From positions 1 to 64,000 of IMG/VR virus record IMGVR_UViG_3300046011_010118: a stretch of 64,000 nt of DNA. One strand, given 5' to 3'. The notes beneath the pieces were generated by a model, which worked only from the letters and a program-made list of their open reading frames with translations, had not been told where the DNA came from and searched no databases. Position numbers and translations under genes: made by a program. This DNA comes from a virus. Each line of letters begins with the position of its first letter. Position 1 is the stretch's first letter. Positions 46,225 to 55,249 of this stretch are shown here, piece after piece.

Positions 46225-47852
46225 AATTTCATGTATTTTCTGATGTATTCGTTTTCTATAATTAATGTATCCATTTGTGTGTTTTCAAACACGTTAAATG
46301 CATCTTTTAATGTGCTAAGTATAGGCATTCTGTTTACGTTAAATGAAGTATTTAATATAACTCCAATGCCTGTTTTTGCTTCAAACATAGTAATTAAATC
46401 GTACAACCATGGGTTTTGTTCTCTAGTTACTGTTTGAACACGAGCAGTATTGTCAACGTGTGTAATTGCTGCTAATTTTTCTCTCCATTCCTCACGTACA
46501 ATTGGAGCATAAGACATCCATCTTGCATCTCTATTCCATTCAAAGTATTTATTTACATCTTCTAAACGTACAACTGGAGCAAATGGTCTATACCATTCTC
46601 TATGTTTTACTTTAGCGTTTAAGATATCTTTCATTTCTGGGAATGAAGGATTACAAATAATACTTCTATTGCCTAATGCTCTTGGTCCATGTTCACCTCT
46701 ATCTCTTACAACGCCTATAATTTTACCTTCAGCTAAATCATCAATTACTTCATCCATGTTTAATTCATCTTTCCACCATGATGATTGGTTAAAGTAGTAT
46801 TGGAACATATATTTGTCCATTATAGGTAAACCAGCATATGTAATATCTATTGGCTCTTCAGGTCTTAAAAATCCAGCCATTAAACCAACTGCTAAACCAC
46901 AGTCATTAGGGTTAGGACCTACAAATACATCTTTACCAAACTCATTTACTAAACGAGTATTTAATAAAATGTTTAATCCACATCCACCTGTAATGCCAAT
47001 AGGCAAATCAGGGAATAAATCAAAATAAGGTTTTGCTATTTCTAAGAAACATTCTTCAAATGCTCTTTGTGAAGTTGCTGCTATATCCCAAGCAAGTTGT
47101 CCTTCTAATCTGTTATGTTCATCAAACGTAACACCTATGCTTTCACCTAGTGGGATCATTTTTTCTAAGTAAGTATGTCCTTGAGGATCGCTTTTATAAT
47201 ATTCTTTAAAAGCATCCATCCATTCTTCTCTTACATTACCGTATGAAACTAGACCCATTATCTTTCCAGCATATACTAAGTTTCCTTCACTTAATCCTTC
47301 AAAACTAATATCTTTTAAATAGTGTCCTATCAACATATAAGGAAAACCTAAGTCATAGTCAATCCAATGTTCTCCCATTGTTGGGCAAGCTAATCGTTCT
47401 AAAAGTTTTGGATGTTGTCCTCTTTGACAGTAGAATATATTAAATTTTCCATCATCACCTCCTCCATCAAATGAAAATACTAATGCTTCTTTATGTGGGG
47501 ATTGATAAAAGGTACCAGCAGCGTGGGCCTGATGGTGATGATATGAAATATGCCTATCAGCTGGTATAACTTCATGTGTGCGTAGTAATACATTATCTAC
47601 TACTAGATCGGTGTTCATTGAAATACAATGTTCAAAATGTTCAATGCCGTATTCTTCTTTTACAAATGCAAGAATACTCTTTATAATTTCTACAAAGTCT
47701 CTATAATTTTTATGTTTTGGGCATTTATATTGAGCAAGTCCTGAGTTTTTATACCCTAAAAAGCGTTCAACTTCAATTACAGATATAATTTTTCCGTCTT
47801 GCTCAATAGCAAAAGCAGCGTTGTGGGACCCGTAGTATGCTATATTTGCCAT
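46221..47852 (-). CDS. carbamoyltransferase, NodU/TobZ family
   Basis: 543 residues. IAYYGSHNAAFAIEQDGKII at the N-terminus, YHHHQAHAAGTFYQS near residue 105 (metal-binding His), LVFSFDGGGDDGKFN near 125, and the C-terminal VVRDRGEHGPRALGNRSI, HREWYRPFAPVV and VILNTSFN blocks. These enzymes carry a carbamoyl group from carbamoyl phosphate through carbamoyl-AMP to a hydroxyl of a sugar. It suggests carbamoylated sugars on the product of this cluster. Confidence 0.92.
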   Translation of the reverse strand: MANIAYYGSHNAAFAIEQDGKIISVIEVERFLGYKNSGLAQYKCPKHKNYRDFVEIIKSILAFVKEEYGIEHFEHCISMNTDLVVDNVLLRTHEVIPADRHISYHHHQAHAAGTFYQSPHKEALVFSFDGGGDDGKFNIFYCQRGQHPKLLERLACPTMGEHWIDYDLGFPYMLIGHYLKDISFEGLSEGNLVYAGKIMGLVSYGNVREEWMDAFKEYYKSDPQGHTYLEKMIPLGESIGVTFDEHNRLEGQLAWDIAATSQRAFEECFLEIAKPYFDLFPDLPIGITGGCGLNILLNTRLVNEFGKDVFVGPNPNDCGLAVGLMAGFLRPEEPIDITYAGLPIMDKYMFQYYFNQSSWWKDELNMDEVIDDLAEGKIIGVVRDRGEHGPRALGNRSIICNPSFPEMKDILNAKVKHREWYRPFAPVVRLEDVNKYFEWNRDARWMSYAPIVREEWREKLAAITHVDNTARVQTVTREQNPWLYDLITMFEAKTGIGVILNTSFNVNRMPILSTLKDAFNVFENTQMDTLIIENEYIRKYMKL

Positions 47853-47853
47853 A

Positions 47854-48915
47854 TTAATAAGGTTCTGTGTGAGGCCATGCGTTGCGGTCCTCTAATATTT
47901 GTTTTAAATCTTTGTTTTTTTCAATAAAGTCTTCTTCACTATCACCAGGTATAAACTTAGTTCCTAATCCTGGAGCCCCTCCATTTAATGGGAGAAAATA
48001 TCTATCTGTAAAATGAATTTGTCTGTTGTAAACAGTATTAGGGAAATTCAATACTTTCATTTGTTGATAGACATTAGTAGTTGCTACAGGCATATAATCA
48101 CATGTCATATATCCTCCACACTGTTGATGTTGTCTTAAAAATGTGTTTGAATGGAATAATCTAATAACTTCATTCCAGGTTTCAAAATACTTTTGTACTT
48201 TTTCTGGGGATTCGAAATGGTAGTATCTAAAAGGACCTTCAGTTAAAGGTAATTCAGTAATTACTTGTGGTTTAACTACATTATCTGCTTTATATAATTC
48301 ATGAAGAACAATAGAACATGCTTGTAAAGCACCAAATGATTGTCCCATTCCCATAGCCATTGACCATACAAAGTCAAATGTACCTTTTTGTTGGTTGAAT
48401 GTATCTTGTCTTATTCCTAACAATTCATAAACACATCCCTTCATTGAATTTACAGGCGAATCAAATTCAGCCCAAAATTGTTCTTCAGTTAATTCACCAC
48501 TTACTATTTTATCGTAACGTAATTTTACATCACCATCCATGAATACAACTTTATTGTATCCTAATTTTGCAATAGTTGGAAATGAAAATCTGTGTAGTGA
48601 ATATGAAAATAGTTTTCCCTTAGATAAAGATTCCATGTATTCATCACCATATTGTTTTGGATCTGTAGTAACAGCTGGAATAAATTCTAATTCTTTAGAC
48701 CATTCATATTCTTGTCTTGCTTCGTGTATATTTACAATTGCTTTAATTTTACCCGTTTGTTCTGCAAATTCAGTAAAATCTTCAGGCATGTCAGTTAAAA
48801 CAACATAATCCATCATGTTGTCATAACCCATTTCAATTGCATCAAGAATATTTAATTTAACGCGCTTGCGATACGAAGGGCCAAAACCCCAAAGTGAAAC
48901 AATTGGTTTATCCAT
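47854..48915 (-). CDS. glycosyltransferase-like protein, paralogue of the 5839-6750 gene
   Basis: 353 residues. VSLWGFGPSYRKRVKLN start, GKLFSYSLHRFSFPTIAKLG near residue 95, VVFMDGDVKLRYD near 117 with DGD as probable metal-binding motif. FESPEKVQKYFETWNEVIRL near 225 is shared with the 5839-6750 protein, which lacks this DxD. GT-A-type, family unassigned. Starts with AAGTTATG; follows 48919-49857 by 3 nt. Confidence 0.6.
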   Translation of the reverse strand: MDKPIVSLWGFGPSYRKRVKLNILDAIEMGYDNMMDYVVLTDMPEDFTEFAEQTGKIKAIVNIHEARQEYEWSKELEFIPAVTTDPKQYGDEYMESLSKGKLFSYSLHRFSFPTIAKLGYNKVVFMDGDVKLRYDKIVSGELTEEQFWAEFDSPVNSMKGCVYELLGIRQDTFNQQKGTFDFVWSMAMGMGQSFGALQACSIVLHELYKADNVVKPQVITELPLTEGPFRYYHFESPEKVQKYFETWNEVIRLFHSNTFLRQHQQCGGYMTCDYMPVATTNVYQQMKVLNFPNTVYNRQIHFTDRYFLPLNGGAPGLGTKFIPGDSEEDFIEKNKDLKQILEDRNAWPHTEPY

Positions 48916-48918
48916 AAC

Positions 48919-49857
48919 TTATTCTAATATTGTTGGGTCAAAAACTTTAAAAAATTCGTCTACTATTTTATTCGGTAATAAATATTTGTCATAGTAATCT
49001 ATATTATTTCTAGATATAGACATTAACAAATCATCATTATTGATGTTTTTCTCTACACTATCAATAAAATATTCTGCTATTCTTTCTAATGGTATCCCTG
49101 GGTATATCATAAAAGCTAAATCAGAAGGAGGAGTAGCAGCTATGTAATTTTGTCCAGGATATAATCCTTTATACATAGGTGTTAATGCTTCTGATCGGAT
49201 AATGGGAATACCTAGCCCCATTGATTCAAAATCTCTAACACACCATTCTCCAGCTCCATTTAAGGATAATGTAAGAGCATATTCATTCATTTTTTGAAAA
49301 TATGTTTCTCTAAAATACCCATCTTCTCTTCCATAAACATCAAATAAAGGATGTTTACGTAATATATCAGCTACTACTCGTCTAGATTCATATAAACCCC
49401 CTATAAAACATGCTTTACGTATTTTTTTAGTTGGATCATATGGCTCTCTAAATTGTTTAATGTAGTCGTAAATATAATAAAATTCTAATGGATATAAAAA
49501 TGGAGTAAATTTAGCATTATACTTTTCCATTATTTGTTCTGGGGTCATATAAACACCTAATCCTCCAATTATATGAACAATATCAAACATTTCCCATCCT
49601 TCATGCCTAAGCATTTCTAATGTTCTATCCCAAAAACTTACTAATGTTGTTTTTCTATTAGCATCATTAGTAATCTTCATAGCTGCTGTTCCTGAACGTG
49701 TAGATGGTCCTTGAGATATAGGGAACAGTTCTTGTACGTTTACTGCTTTTTTAGTTATATTAGGGTAGTGAAGATTCAGTTCAAGAAATATTCTATCAAA
49801 TACATACTGAAATCCTTGATTTCCCATTCCAAAAGGGTATTCTACTATTAAGTGCAT
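48919..49857 (-). CDS. GT-B-type glycosyltransferase-like protein
   Basis: 312 residues. HLIVEYPFGMGNQGFQYVFD, then IIGGLGVYMTPEQ, KACFIGGLYESRRVVADIL near residue 147, and LSLNGAGEWCVRDFESMGLG near 205, a donor-binding-like segment, followed by PIIRSEALTPMY. The general layout is that of GT-B enzymes; no family assigned. It shares one base with the GlcNAc-transferase-like gene at 49857-51149. Confidence 0.6.
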   Translation of the reverse strand: MHLIVEYPFGMGNQGFQYVFDRIFLELNLHYPNITKKAVNVQELFPISQGPSTRSGTAAMKITNDANRKTTLVSFWDRTLEMLRHEGWEMFDIVHIIGGLGVYMTPEQIMEKYNAKFTPFLYPLEFYYIYDYIKQFREPYDPTKKIRKACFIGGLYESRRVVADILRKHPLFDVYGREDGYFRETYFQKMNEYALTLSLNGAGEWCVRDFESMGLGIPIIRSEALTPMYKGLYPGQNYIAATPPSDLAFMIYPGIPLERIAEYFIDSVEKNINNDDLLMSISRNNIDYYDKYLLPNKIVDEFFKVFDPTILE

Positions 49858-51149
49858 TACTGGGGTTTGTAAGTATAGTTAACTAGTCCTTCAATTCGTT
49901 CAGCCCATCCTTGAGATTTACTATGTGCCCAAATAACCCAACGATGTGGAATTTTATCAGTTAAGAAGAATTTTTCTTCATTATACCATCCTGGTGATAA
50001 CATTATATTTTTTATTTGGTGTTCTTGATAATCTTCTCTCCATATTTCCTTTCCCTCTGCATCATCAAAAGCACAAACCCAAAAATCATAGTCATCATGT
50101 TTAAATTGAGCTTTATCAAATTGAACTAAATGATAAAATGAAAACATAAATGAGTTTTCCCATTCTTCATCATTTTCAATTACAGGATTAGGAGGATATT
50201 TGTTATCATAAGTATAACGTTGTACTGAACGCTTTTTAAAATGAATACCAGCATACTTCTCATAGTCGCGAAGTGTACGCTCAGTTCCTAAATCGTATCC
50301 TGTTAAATCAAACCCATTATCTTCTGTGCGTAGTAATTGTCTAATTTTAGATCTAGCAATAGTTTGTTGTGACCACCAATCTTCACCTCGTTTATGTTGA
50401 TCATCCCAAATTAATATGTTGCTTCTTTCTTCACGCATCGTAGCATGCCATACTACTAATTTGTGAGGATGGAAGAAATCATATCCGTGAGTATAAGAAC
50501 GTACTGTTAAATTAAGTTCTTCACCACTAAAGTAAATATCTTGGTCATGTAAAATTGTTTTTCCCCAATGTCCATCTGCAAAGCAAAAATGGCCTGATAA
50601 GAATCTTGATGGTGCTGGTTCAGTCATATTCTGCCATCCATGTAATAATGAAGGGCGAATGAATATAGTACCATGCGGATAAAAGCAAGCAAATGTTTGT
50701 TGCCAAGGCTCCATTGTTCTATCAGCAGGGTCATTAAACGGGTTATAATAAGGTAAATATGCCGCTAAAATCGGTTTTTTAACACCTTTAGCTTTAAGTT
50801 GGTCATGCATTTCAATTAATGTAACATCCCAACCTTCAGCAAATCTATGGTGTGAATCAAGTTGACAGATATATTCTTCATCTTTCAACATTGTATTAAT
50901 TTGGTAGCGAGCATAAGGCAATCCTTTGGCTTCAGTATAATGAATATCCATTATTCTAAAACGAGGATCATCTCTAAATTCATCTACATTATCAAACCCA
51001 TCTTCAGGATTAAATTGTCTACAAATACCAAATACTAATCTATTAGGATAAGTAGCGTTTTCAAGTGCTGATTTAATAGTAGGAACCAATTCTGGTTCTC
51101 TATAGGCAGGTAAATGGATAAAAATTTTTCTTGAGTTTGCTTTTTTCAT
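49857..51149 (-). CDS. GlcNAc-transferase-like protein (PF11397 type)
   Basis: 430 residues. IFIHLPAYREPELVPTIKSA, RLVFGICRQFNPEDGFDNVD, ICQLDSHHRFAEGWDVTLIE near residue 97 with DSH as the metal motif, and YFSGEELNLTVRSYTHGYD near 210. This matches the GlcNAc glycosyltransferase family whose eukaryotic members act on hydroxyproline of Skp1. The neighbour at 51149-52432 is a clear paralogue. In T4-like phages of marine bacteria such enzymes recur, acceptor unknown. Confidence 0.8.
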   Translation of the reverse strand: MKKANSRKIFIHLPAYREPELVPTIKSALENATYPNRLVFGICRQFNPEDGFDNVDEFRDDPRFRIMDIHYTEAKGLPYARYQINTMLKDEEYICQLDSHHRFAEGWDVTLIEMHDQLKAKGVKKPILAAYLPYYNPFNDPADRTMEPWQQTFACFYPHGTIFIRPSLLHGWQNMTEPAPSRFLSGHFCFADGHWGKTILHDQDIYFSGEELNLTVRSYTHGYDFFHPHKLVVWHATMREERSNILIWDDQHKRGEDWWSQQTIARSKIRQLLRTEDNGFDLTGYDLGTERTLRDYEKYAGIHFKKRSVQRYTYDNKYPPNPVIENDEEWENSFMFSFYHLVQFDKAQFKHDDYDFWVCAFDDAEGKEIWREDYQEHQIKNIMLSPGWYNEEKFFLTDKIPHRWVIWAHSKSQGWAERIEGLVNYTYKPQ

Positions 51150-52432
51150 TATCTAGGTATTTCTTGTTCAATAATTTCAGTATTCCAGTCTTTAGATACA
51201 CTATGAGGCCATAGTTTCCAACTATGAGGCATTTCATCACATTCAAATGTTCTCCAAATGTGATAGAAATGATCATCTTTAGGAGATGAAGCTATAATAT
51301 CTTTAACTTCACTTTCACTAGCATCCATTCTATTAATTTCATTACCATTTTTGTCTTTAAAGGCAATCACCCAACAATCATAATCGTTTTCAGGTAAAGA
51401 TCCTTTATAAACATCTATACAGTATTTAAATCTTTTTACATAATTATCTTCCCATTCTTTTTCATTTTTGAATGGTATAGGAAGCATTTTTTGTTCTGCT
51501 GTATGTTTTTGTACTCGTTTTCCTTTAAAATCTACTCCAACGTGACGTTCAAATTCAGATAATGGACGTTCTTTACCTAAATCAAACCCTACAAAATCAA
51601 GTCCTTCTCTACTTTCATCATCTATTCCAAATAATGCTCTATATTTTCTAAATGAAAATTTATCTAAAGGAGAAAATTGATGATCATCCCAATGTCGTTG
51701 TTTTCCTTGCCTTGTATACTCATGCCAAATTATTGGTTTATGAGGATGGAATAAATCATATCCGTGTGTAAATGCTCTAGCAGATATTGATGTTTCTTCT
51801 CCATGAAAGTAAAAATCAGGATCATGTGGTACATCATGTACAAATGATCCTAAAGTAAAACCAAAGTGTCCTGAATAAAATCTTGCTGGGATGGGTTCAG
51901 TGTGTTTTTGCCAATTGTCAACATGACAAGGAACAATGAATATAGGACCTTCAGGCATAAATCTATCATAATTAGTATGCCATACTTCTATATTACGTCC
52001 ATCAGGATCATTATTTGGAAAGTATCCAGGTAAATAAGCGGTTAGTAGTGGTTTTTTATGGCCTTTCTTTTGAAGACCTTTTAACATATCAATTAGTGTT
52101 TCATCCCAGTTTTTAGTAAAACGGTGATGTGAATCTAATTGTAATGTGTATGTTTCACCATTATAATATCTTTGCAATCTGTTTCGAGCCCAACAAACGC
52201 CTTTAGCATCTTTGTAGTGAATATCTATAATTTTAAAACGAGGATCATCTAAATATTCAGTTAAGTGATCCCATTCGTCTTCTTTAGCATGTTGCCATGC
52301 AATGCATATTCTAAGATTCTCAGGCCATTTTGCATTATCAAGCATGTCCTTAATTGTAGGACGTAATTCGGGATCTCGATATGAAGCTATTTGGACGAAT
52401 ATTGTTTCGTCGTGAGTTTTTTTTCTTGCCAT
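51149..52432 (-). CDS. GlcNAc-transferase-like protein (PF11397 type), paralogue
   Basis: 427 residues, same layout as the 49857-51149 protein: IFVQIASYRDPELRPTIKDM, RICIAWQHAKEDEWDHL, TLQLDSHHRFTKNWDETLID near residue 98, and YFHGEETSISARAFTHGYD near 213. The pair arose by duplication and shares one base at the junction. First gene of the 52.4-43.8 kb glycan cluster; the terminator at 52491-52511 separates it from the fibre genes. Confidence 0.8.
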   Translation of the reverse strand: MARKKTHDETIFVQIASYRDPELRPTIKDMLDNAKWPENLRICIAWQHAKEDEWDHLTEYLDDPRFKIIDIHYKDAKGVCWARNRLQRYYNGETYTLQLDSHHRFTKNWDETLIDMLKGLQKKGHKKPLLTAYLPGYFPNNDPDGRNIEVWHTNYDRFMPEGPIFIVPCHVDNWQKHTEPIPARFYSGHFGFTLGSFVHDVPHDPDFYFHGEETSISARAFTHGYDLFHPHKPIIWHEYTRQGKQRHWDDHQFSPLDKFSFRKYRALFGIDDESREGLDFVGFDLGKERPLSEFERHVGVDFKGKRVQKHTAEQKMLPIPFKNEKEWEDNYVKRFKYCIDVYKGSLPENDYDCWVIAFKDKNGNEINRMDASESEVKDIIASSPKDDHFYHIWRTFECDEMPHSWKLWPHSVSKDWNTEIIEQEIPR

Positions 52433-52490
52433 AACAATTTATACAACAATTATTTGCTATACATATATACTAAGATGAAAATAAATATAA

Positions 52491-52511
52491 GGGGGACCTT
52501 TTGGGTCCCCC
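52491..52511 (-). terminator. strong rho-independent terminator
   Basis: Perfect 8-bp hairpin GGGGGACC/GGTCCCCC with a 5-nt loop, followed on the minus strand by TTATATTTATTTT. It ends the fibre-gene transcript before the glycan cluster begins. Confidence 0.85.
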
Positions 52512-52540
52512 AGTTTTTATTAAATCTTATGTAAAGTAAA

Positions 52541-54178
52541 TTACACTGTTCTTATCAAAACAAAACTTCCACTTCTATATAAACCACCAAGTGGCACACC
52601 ACCAGTTGCAGCGGCAGCATCATCTACGAAATTAAGACTTTGTGATACTGCAGTTAAAACTACAAAGCTAGAAGCAGCAAGAGATCCTGATATATCTAAT
52701 GTGTAATTAGGTAATGATTTATTGATACCTACTTTAGCATTAGTCATTGAACCTGAAAAAGGATCCAGATTAAAAGGATCATAAGCATAAGATCCTGTTG
52801 CAAAAATTACACCACCTAAGTTAATAGAATCTCTTCTATTATTTTCTAAAGTAATGTTAGTTCCGATTATGATATTATTAGCTCCAATTCCAGCACCTGA
52901 TACTCTTTTACCAGCTTGCCATCCTATTAAGTTTGAGAAAGAAGAGCTTGCTGCACCCTGTCCAGCACTACGTCCTATGAAATTGGACTGTTCTGCTAAA
53001 GTTGCTTGATCGCCAGCAAAATCTCCTATAAAATTTGATTGTTGAGCGTACGTTGCACCTTGTCCAGCTGCATTTCCAATAAAGTTTGAGGTACCAGCAT
53101 TTGAAGCATTTTGACCAGCACTGGTTCCTATAAAGTTTGAACCAGCAGAACTTGCTGCATTTTGACCTGCTTGGCGTCCTATGAAGTTTGATTGTAGAGC
53201 ATTTGTTGCACCATTACCAGCATTGTAACCTATAAGGTTTGCATAAGAAGCATTTGTTGCATTAAAACCAGCATAATATCCTGAGAAGTTTGAATAGGAA
53301 GCATTTGTAGCATATCCACCAGCTCCTTCTCCCATAAAAATAGAATCATTAGCAACCGGTGTATCTACTCCTGCTGTAGTGCCAAAAATAATTGAACCTG
53401 TTCTATTAAAATTGGTGCCAGCAAGAGGATTATTTGAGTATAAGGTAGAACCTAATACTGAGATTGGAACATTTAGTGCAAATGAAGCAGATCTTGCATT
53501 AGTAGCAAATGAAGCAGATGTAGCATTAGTAGCAAATGAAGCAGATGTAGCATTAGTAGCAAATGAAGCAGATGTAGCATTAGTAGCAAATGAAGCTGTA
53601 CCTTGAAGTGAACCTGTAATGCCACTAGTTACATCTAATGAACCTGTAATTTGGACTGAACCTAAAATATTAGTTCCATTATCTGCTACAATATCAATAT
53701 GTTTAACTGAACCATAATTATCAACTTTAACATATGTTATATCATCACCAATAAATAATTGACCGCCACTTGCTGTGATATGTGTGTCGGTTGGTGATGT
53801 ATTATATACTTGTAAATACCTAACATCATTTGCGTCAGGTTGTAAAATTAAACTTCCTGTTCCTTTAATTGTATTTGTTACAGTTATTGAACCACTTATC
53901 GTTTGATCACCTTTAAATGTATTTGAACCAGTTGTAGCGAAGCTACCTGTATTAATTGCTCCACCAGCATTTAATGCAAATGATGCAGTTAATGCATAAG
54001 AAGCACTTGTAGCATTATTAGCAAATGAAGCACTAATAGATGAAGTTACTTGTGGTAAAGAACCTGCTAAATTAGCTATAGTAAGTTGAGAGGTTGTACC
54101 AGAAGCTACAATAGGTAGTACAGCATTATTAGCTGCTGAGGACGCTGAGGGTAATTGGGATATTTTTACGTCAGACAT
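52541..54178 (-). CDS. fibre-like protein with YadA-like head repeats
   Basis: 545 residues. The N-terminus is Ala/Ser-rich (SQLPSASSAANNAVLPIVAS), then tandem ASFATNATS repeats near residues 195-235, and from about 265 to 425 a series of 14-20-residue units of the form SNFIGxxAGxxA, like the beta-helical head repeats of trimeric adhesins. The end (SLNFVDDAAAATGGVPLGGLYRSGSFVLIR) is the trimerisation-type C-terminus I recognise from many phage fibre-like proteins. A trimeric tail or head fibre that contacts the host is likely. Confidence 0.75.
   Translation of the reverse strand: MSDVKISQLPSASSAANNAVLPIVASGTTSQLTIANLAGSLPQVTSSISASFANNATSASYALTASFALNAGGAINTGSFATTGSNTFKGDQTISGSITVTNTIKGTGSLILQPDANDVRYLQVYNTSPTDTHITASGGQLFIGDDITYVKVDNYGSVKHIDIVADNGTNILGSVQITGSLDVTSGITGSLQGTASFATNATSASFATNATSASFATNATSASFATNARSASFALNVPISVLGSTLYSNNPLAGTNFNRTGSIIFGTTAGVDTPVANDSIFMGEGAGGYATNASYSNFSGYYAGFNATNASYANLIGYNAGNGATNALQSNFIGRQAGQNAASSAGSNFIGTSAGQNASNAGTSNFIGNAAGQGATYAQQSNFIGDFAGDQATLAEQSNFIGRSAGQGAASSSFSNLIGWQAGKRVSGAGIGANNIIIGTNITLENNRRDSINLGGVIFATGSYAYDPFNLDPFSGSMTNAKVGINKSLPNYTLDISGSLAASSFVVLTAVSQSLNFVDDAAAATGGVPLGGLYRSGSFVLIRTV
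53484..53591 (-). repeat. four 27-bp tandem repeats in the fibre gene
   Basis: Units start at 53484, 53511, 53538 and 53565. The last three are identical at the DNA level and the first differs at two bases. Each encodes ATNATSASF. Near-identity suggests recent expansion or slippage in frame. Confidence 0.9.
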
Positions 54179-54182
54179 TTTG

Positions 54183-54452
54183 TTAAAGTATTATATTATT
54201 ATTGTTTTCAGTAGTTAAACGATTGTCATTTTCTGTGGCTAAATATGAAGTAACACTTTCTTCTCCTGGAGGAAAATAAGGACCAGATGATGGTGATTGT
54301 GGAGGAACAGCACCTAAAACATTCAATCTTCTAGCTGCTCTTCCTGTTACTGCTTCTAAAAATACACTATTTGTATATTGTTTTGTATATACATTAGGTA
54401 TTGATAGGTTTGATTGAGAATTTTGTAATCCTTGGTTTTTTCGTGTACTCAT
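54183..54452 (-). CDS. hypothetical protein next to the fibre gene
   Basis: 89 residues, Asn/Ser/Pro-rich (MSTRKNQGLQNSQSNLSIPN, PPQSPSSGPYFPPGEESVTS), probably partly disordered. Not recognised. ATATTTATA lies 17 nt upstream (54469-54477); it leads the fibre unit with 4-nt spacing. Confidence 0.5.
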   Translation of the reverse strand: MSTRKNQGLQNSQSNLSIPNVYTKQYTNSVFLEAVTGRAARRLNVLGAVPPQSPSSGPYFPPGEESVTSYLATENDNRLTTENNNNIIL

Positions 54453-54468
54453 TTTTTATAGCGTTGCG

Positions 54469-54477
54469 TATAAATAT
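54469..54477 (-). promoter_or_regulatory. late-type promoter-like 9-mer ATATTTATA
   Basis: Exact copy, between the terminator at 54487-54511 and the start of the 54183-54452 gene, a clean terminator-then-promoter arrangement. Confidence 0.5.
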
Positions 54478-54486
54478 GTAAAGTAA

Positions 54487-54511
54487 AATGCCCCTCGTTG
54501 TGAGGAGCATT
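54487..54511 (-). terminator. rho-independent terminator
   Basis: Hairpin AATGCTCCTC/GAGGGGCATT with one G-T pair, loop ACAAC, followed on the minus strand by TTACTTT. It follows the dCTP-deaminase-like gene. Confidence 0.75.
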
Positions 54512-54535
54512 AAAAATTAAAACTCTATTTGTAAA

Positions 54536-55054
54536 TTACAATGAATTACGTTGCTTATCGTTTTGCCACTGCCCATCATATTTTTCTGCAGGAGCACATT
54601 CGTGGAAGTAAATTTGTGCTACTCGAGCATTTTCTTCAATAAAGATTGGACAATGTACATACATCAACGTACCCATAAATTCAGTTTCGAATCCTGGATC
54701 AAATACAGGGCTATTGATAATAGCACCGTTACGATACAATGATGAACGTTGTTTAATGAATGCTACTCTATTATCTGGTATTTTGCACCCTTCATTAAAG
54801 GTAATGTCGTATACACCTTCATATAGTAACCAACCTGTTACTCCATCTAGATTAATTAATCCATATGGTTCATAATTAGTAAGATGTGTTTTATCTTTTA
54901 ATACTTTACCAACACGAAATCCTGCTAGATCTTTTTTATTTCCAACAGCATTTACTTGTTTAAGAGTAAGATCATATCCTACTTGAGCTGGTTTTCCTTG
55001 AGCGCGTTCGAGGAGCAATAGTCCTTCGTCTAATATTTGTTTTACGTTTAACAT
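54536..55054 (-). CDS. dCTP deaminase/dUTPase-superfamily enzyme
   Basis: 172 residues. GYDLTLKQVNAVGNK near residue 27, FIKQRSSLYRNGAIINSPVF near 101 and DPGFETEFMGTLMYVH match the dCTP deaminase/dUTPase trimer fold (RSS..R.G motif with the following DPGF loop). It would supply dUMP for ThyX or keep uracil out of DNA. I cannot tell deaminase from dUTPase by eye. Confidence 0.82.
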   Translation of the reverse strand: MLNVKQILDEGLLLLERAQGKPAQVGYDLTLKQVNAVGNKKDLAGFRVGKVLKDKTHLTNYEPYGLINLDGVTGWLLYEGVYDITFNEGCKIPDNRVAFIKQRSSLYRNGAIINSPVFDPGFETEFMGTLMYVHCPIFIEENARVAQIYFHECAPAEKYDGQWQNDKQRNSL

Positions 55055-55066
55055 AATATAAATTTA

Positions 55067-55228
55067 CTAAAGTTCTTCTACAATTCCAAGTACTTCTGCT
55101 ATTATTAGCAAAGCACCTGCTTTCCAAATATCGCCTAAACATAAGGCAATACCTGCTCCTATTCGTACTCCGGATTTGACTAAACTAATCCAAAAATGTC
55201 TACTTGATTTACTTTCTTTTGGTTGCAT
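55067..55228 (-). CDS. small membrane protein, 53 aa
   Basis: Complete frame, MQPKESKSSRHFWISLVKSG then a hydrophobic stretch (RIGAGIALCLGDIWKAGALL). One membrane helix or hairpin. Start context AAGTTATG. Fills the gap before the dCTP-deaminase-like gene. Function unknown. Confidence 0.55.
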   Translation of the reverse strand: MQPKESKSSRHFWISLVKSGVRIGAGIALCLGDIWKAGALLIIAEVLGIVEEL

Positions 55229-55249
55229 AACTTAATTAATTTTATATTT

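Noticed and set aside
52541-54178. Phage-variable diversity-generating target in the fibre gene
   Set aside because: There is no reverse transcriptase, template repeat or adenine-biased variable region visible near it; the repeats are simple structural units.
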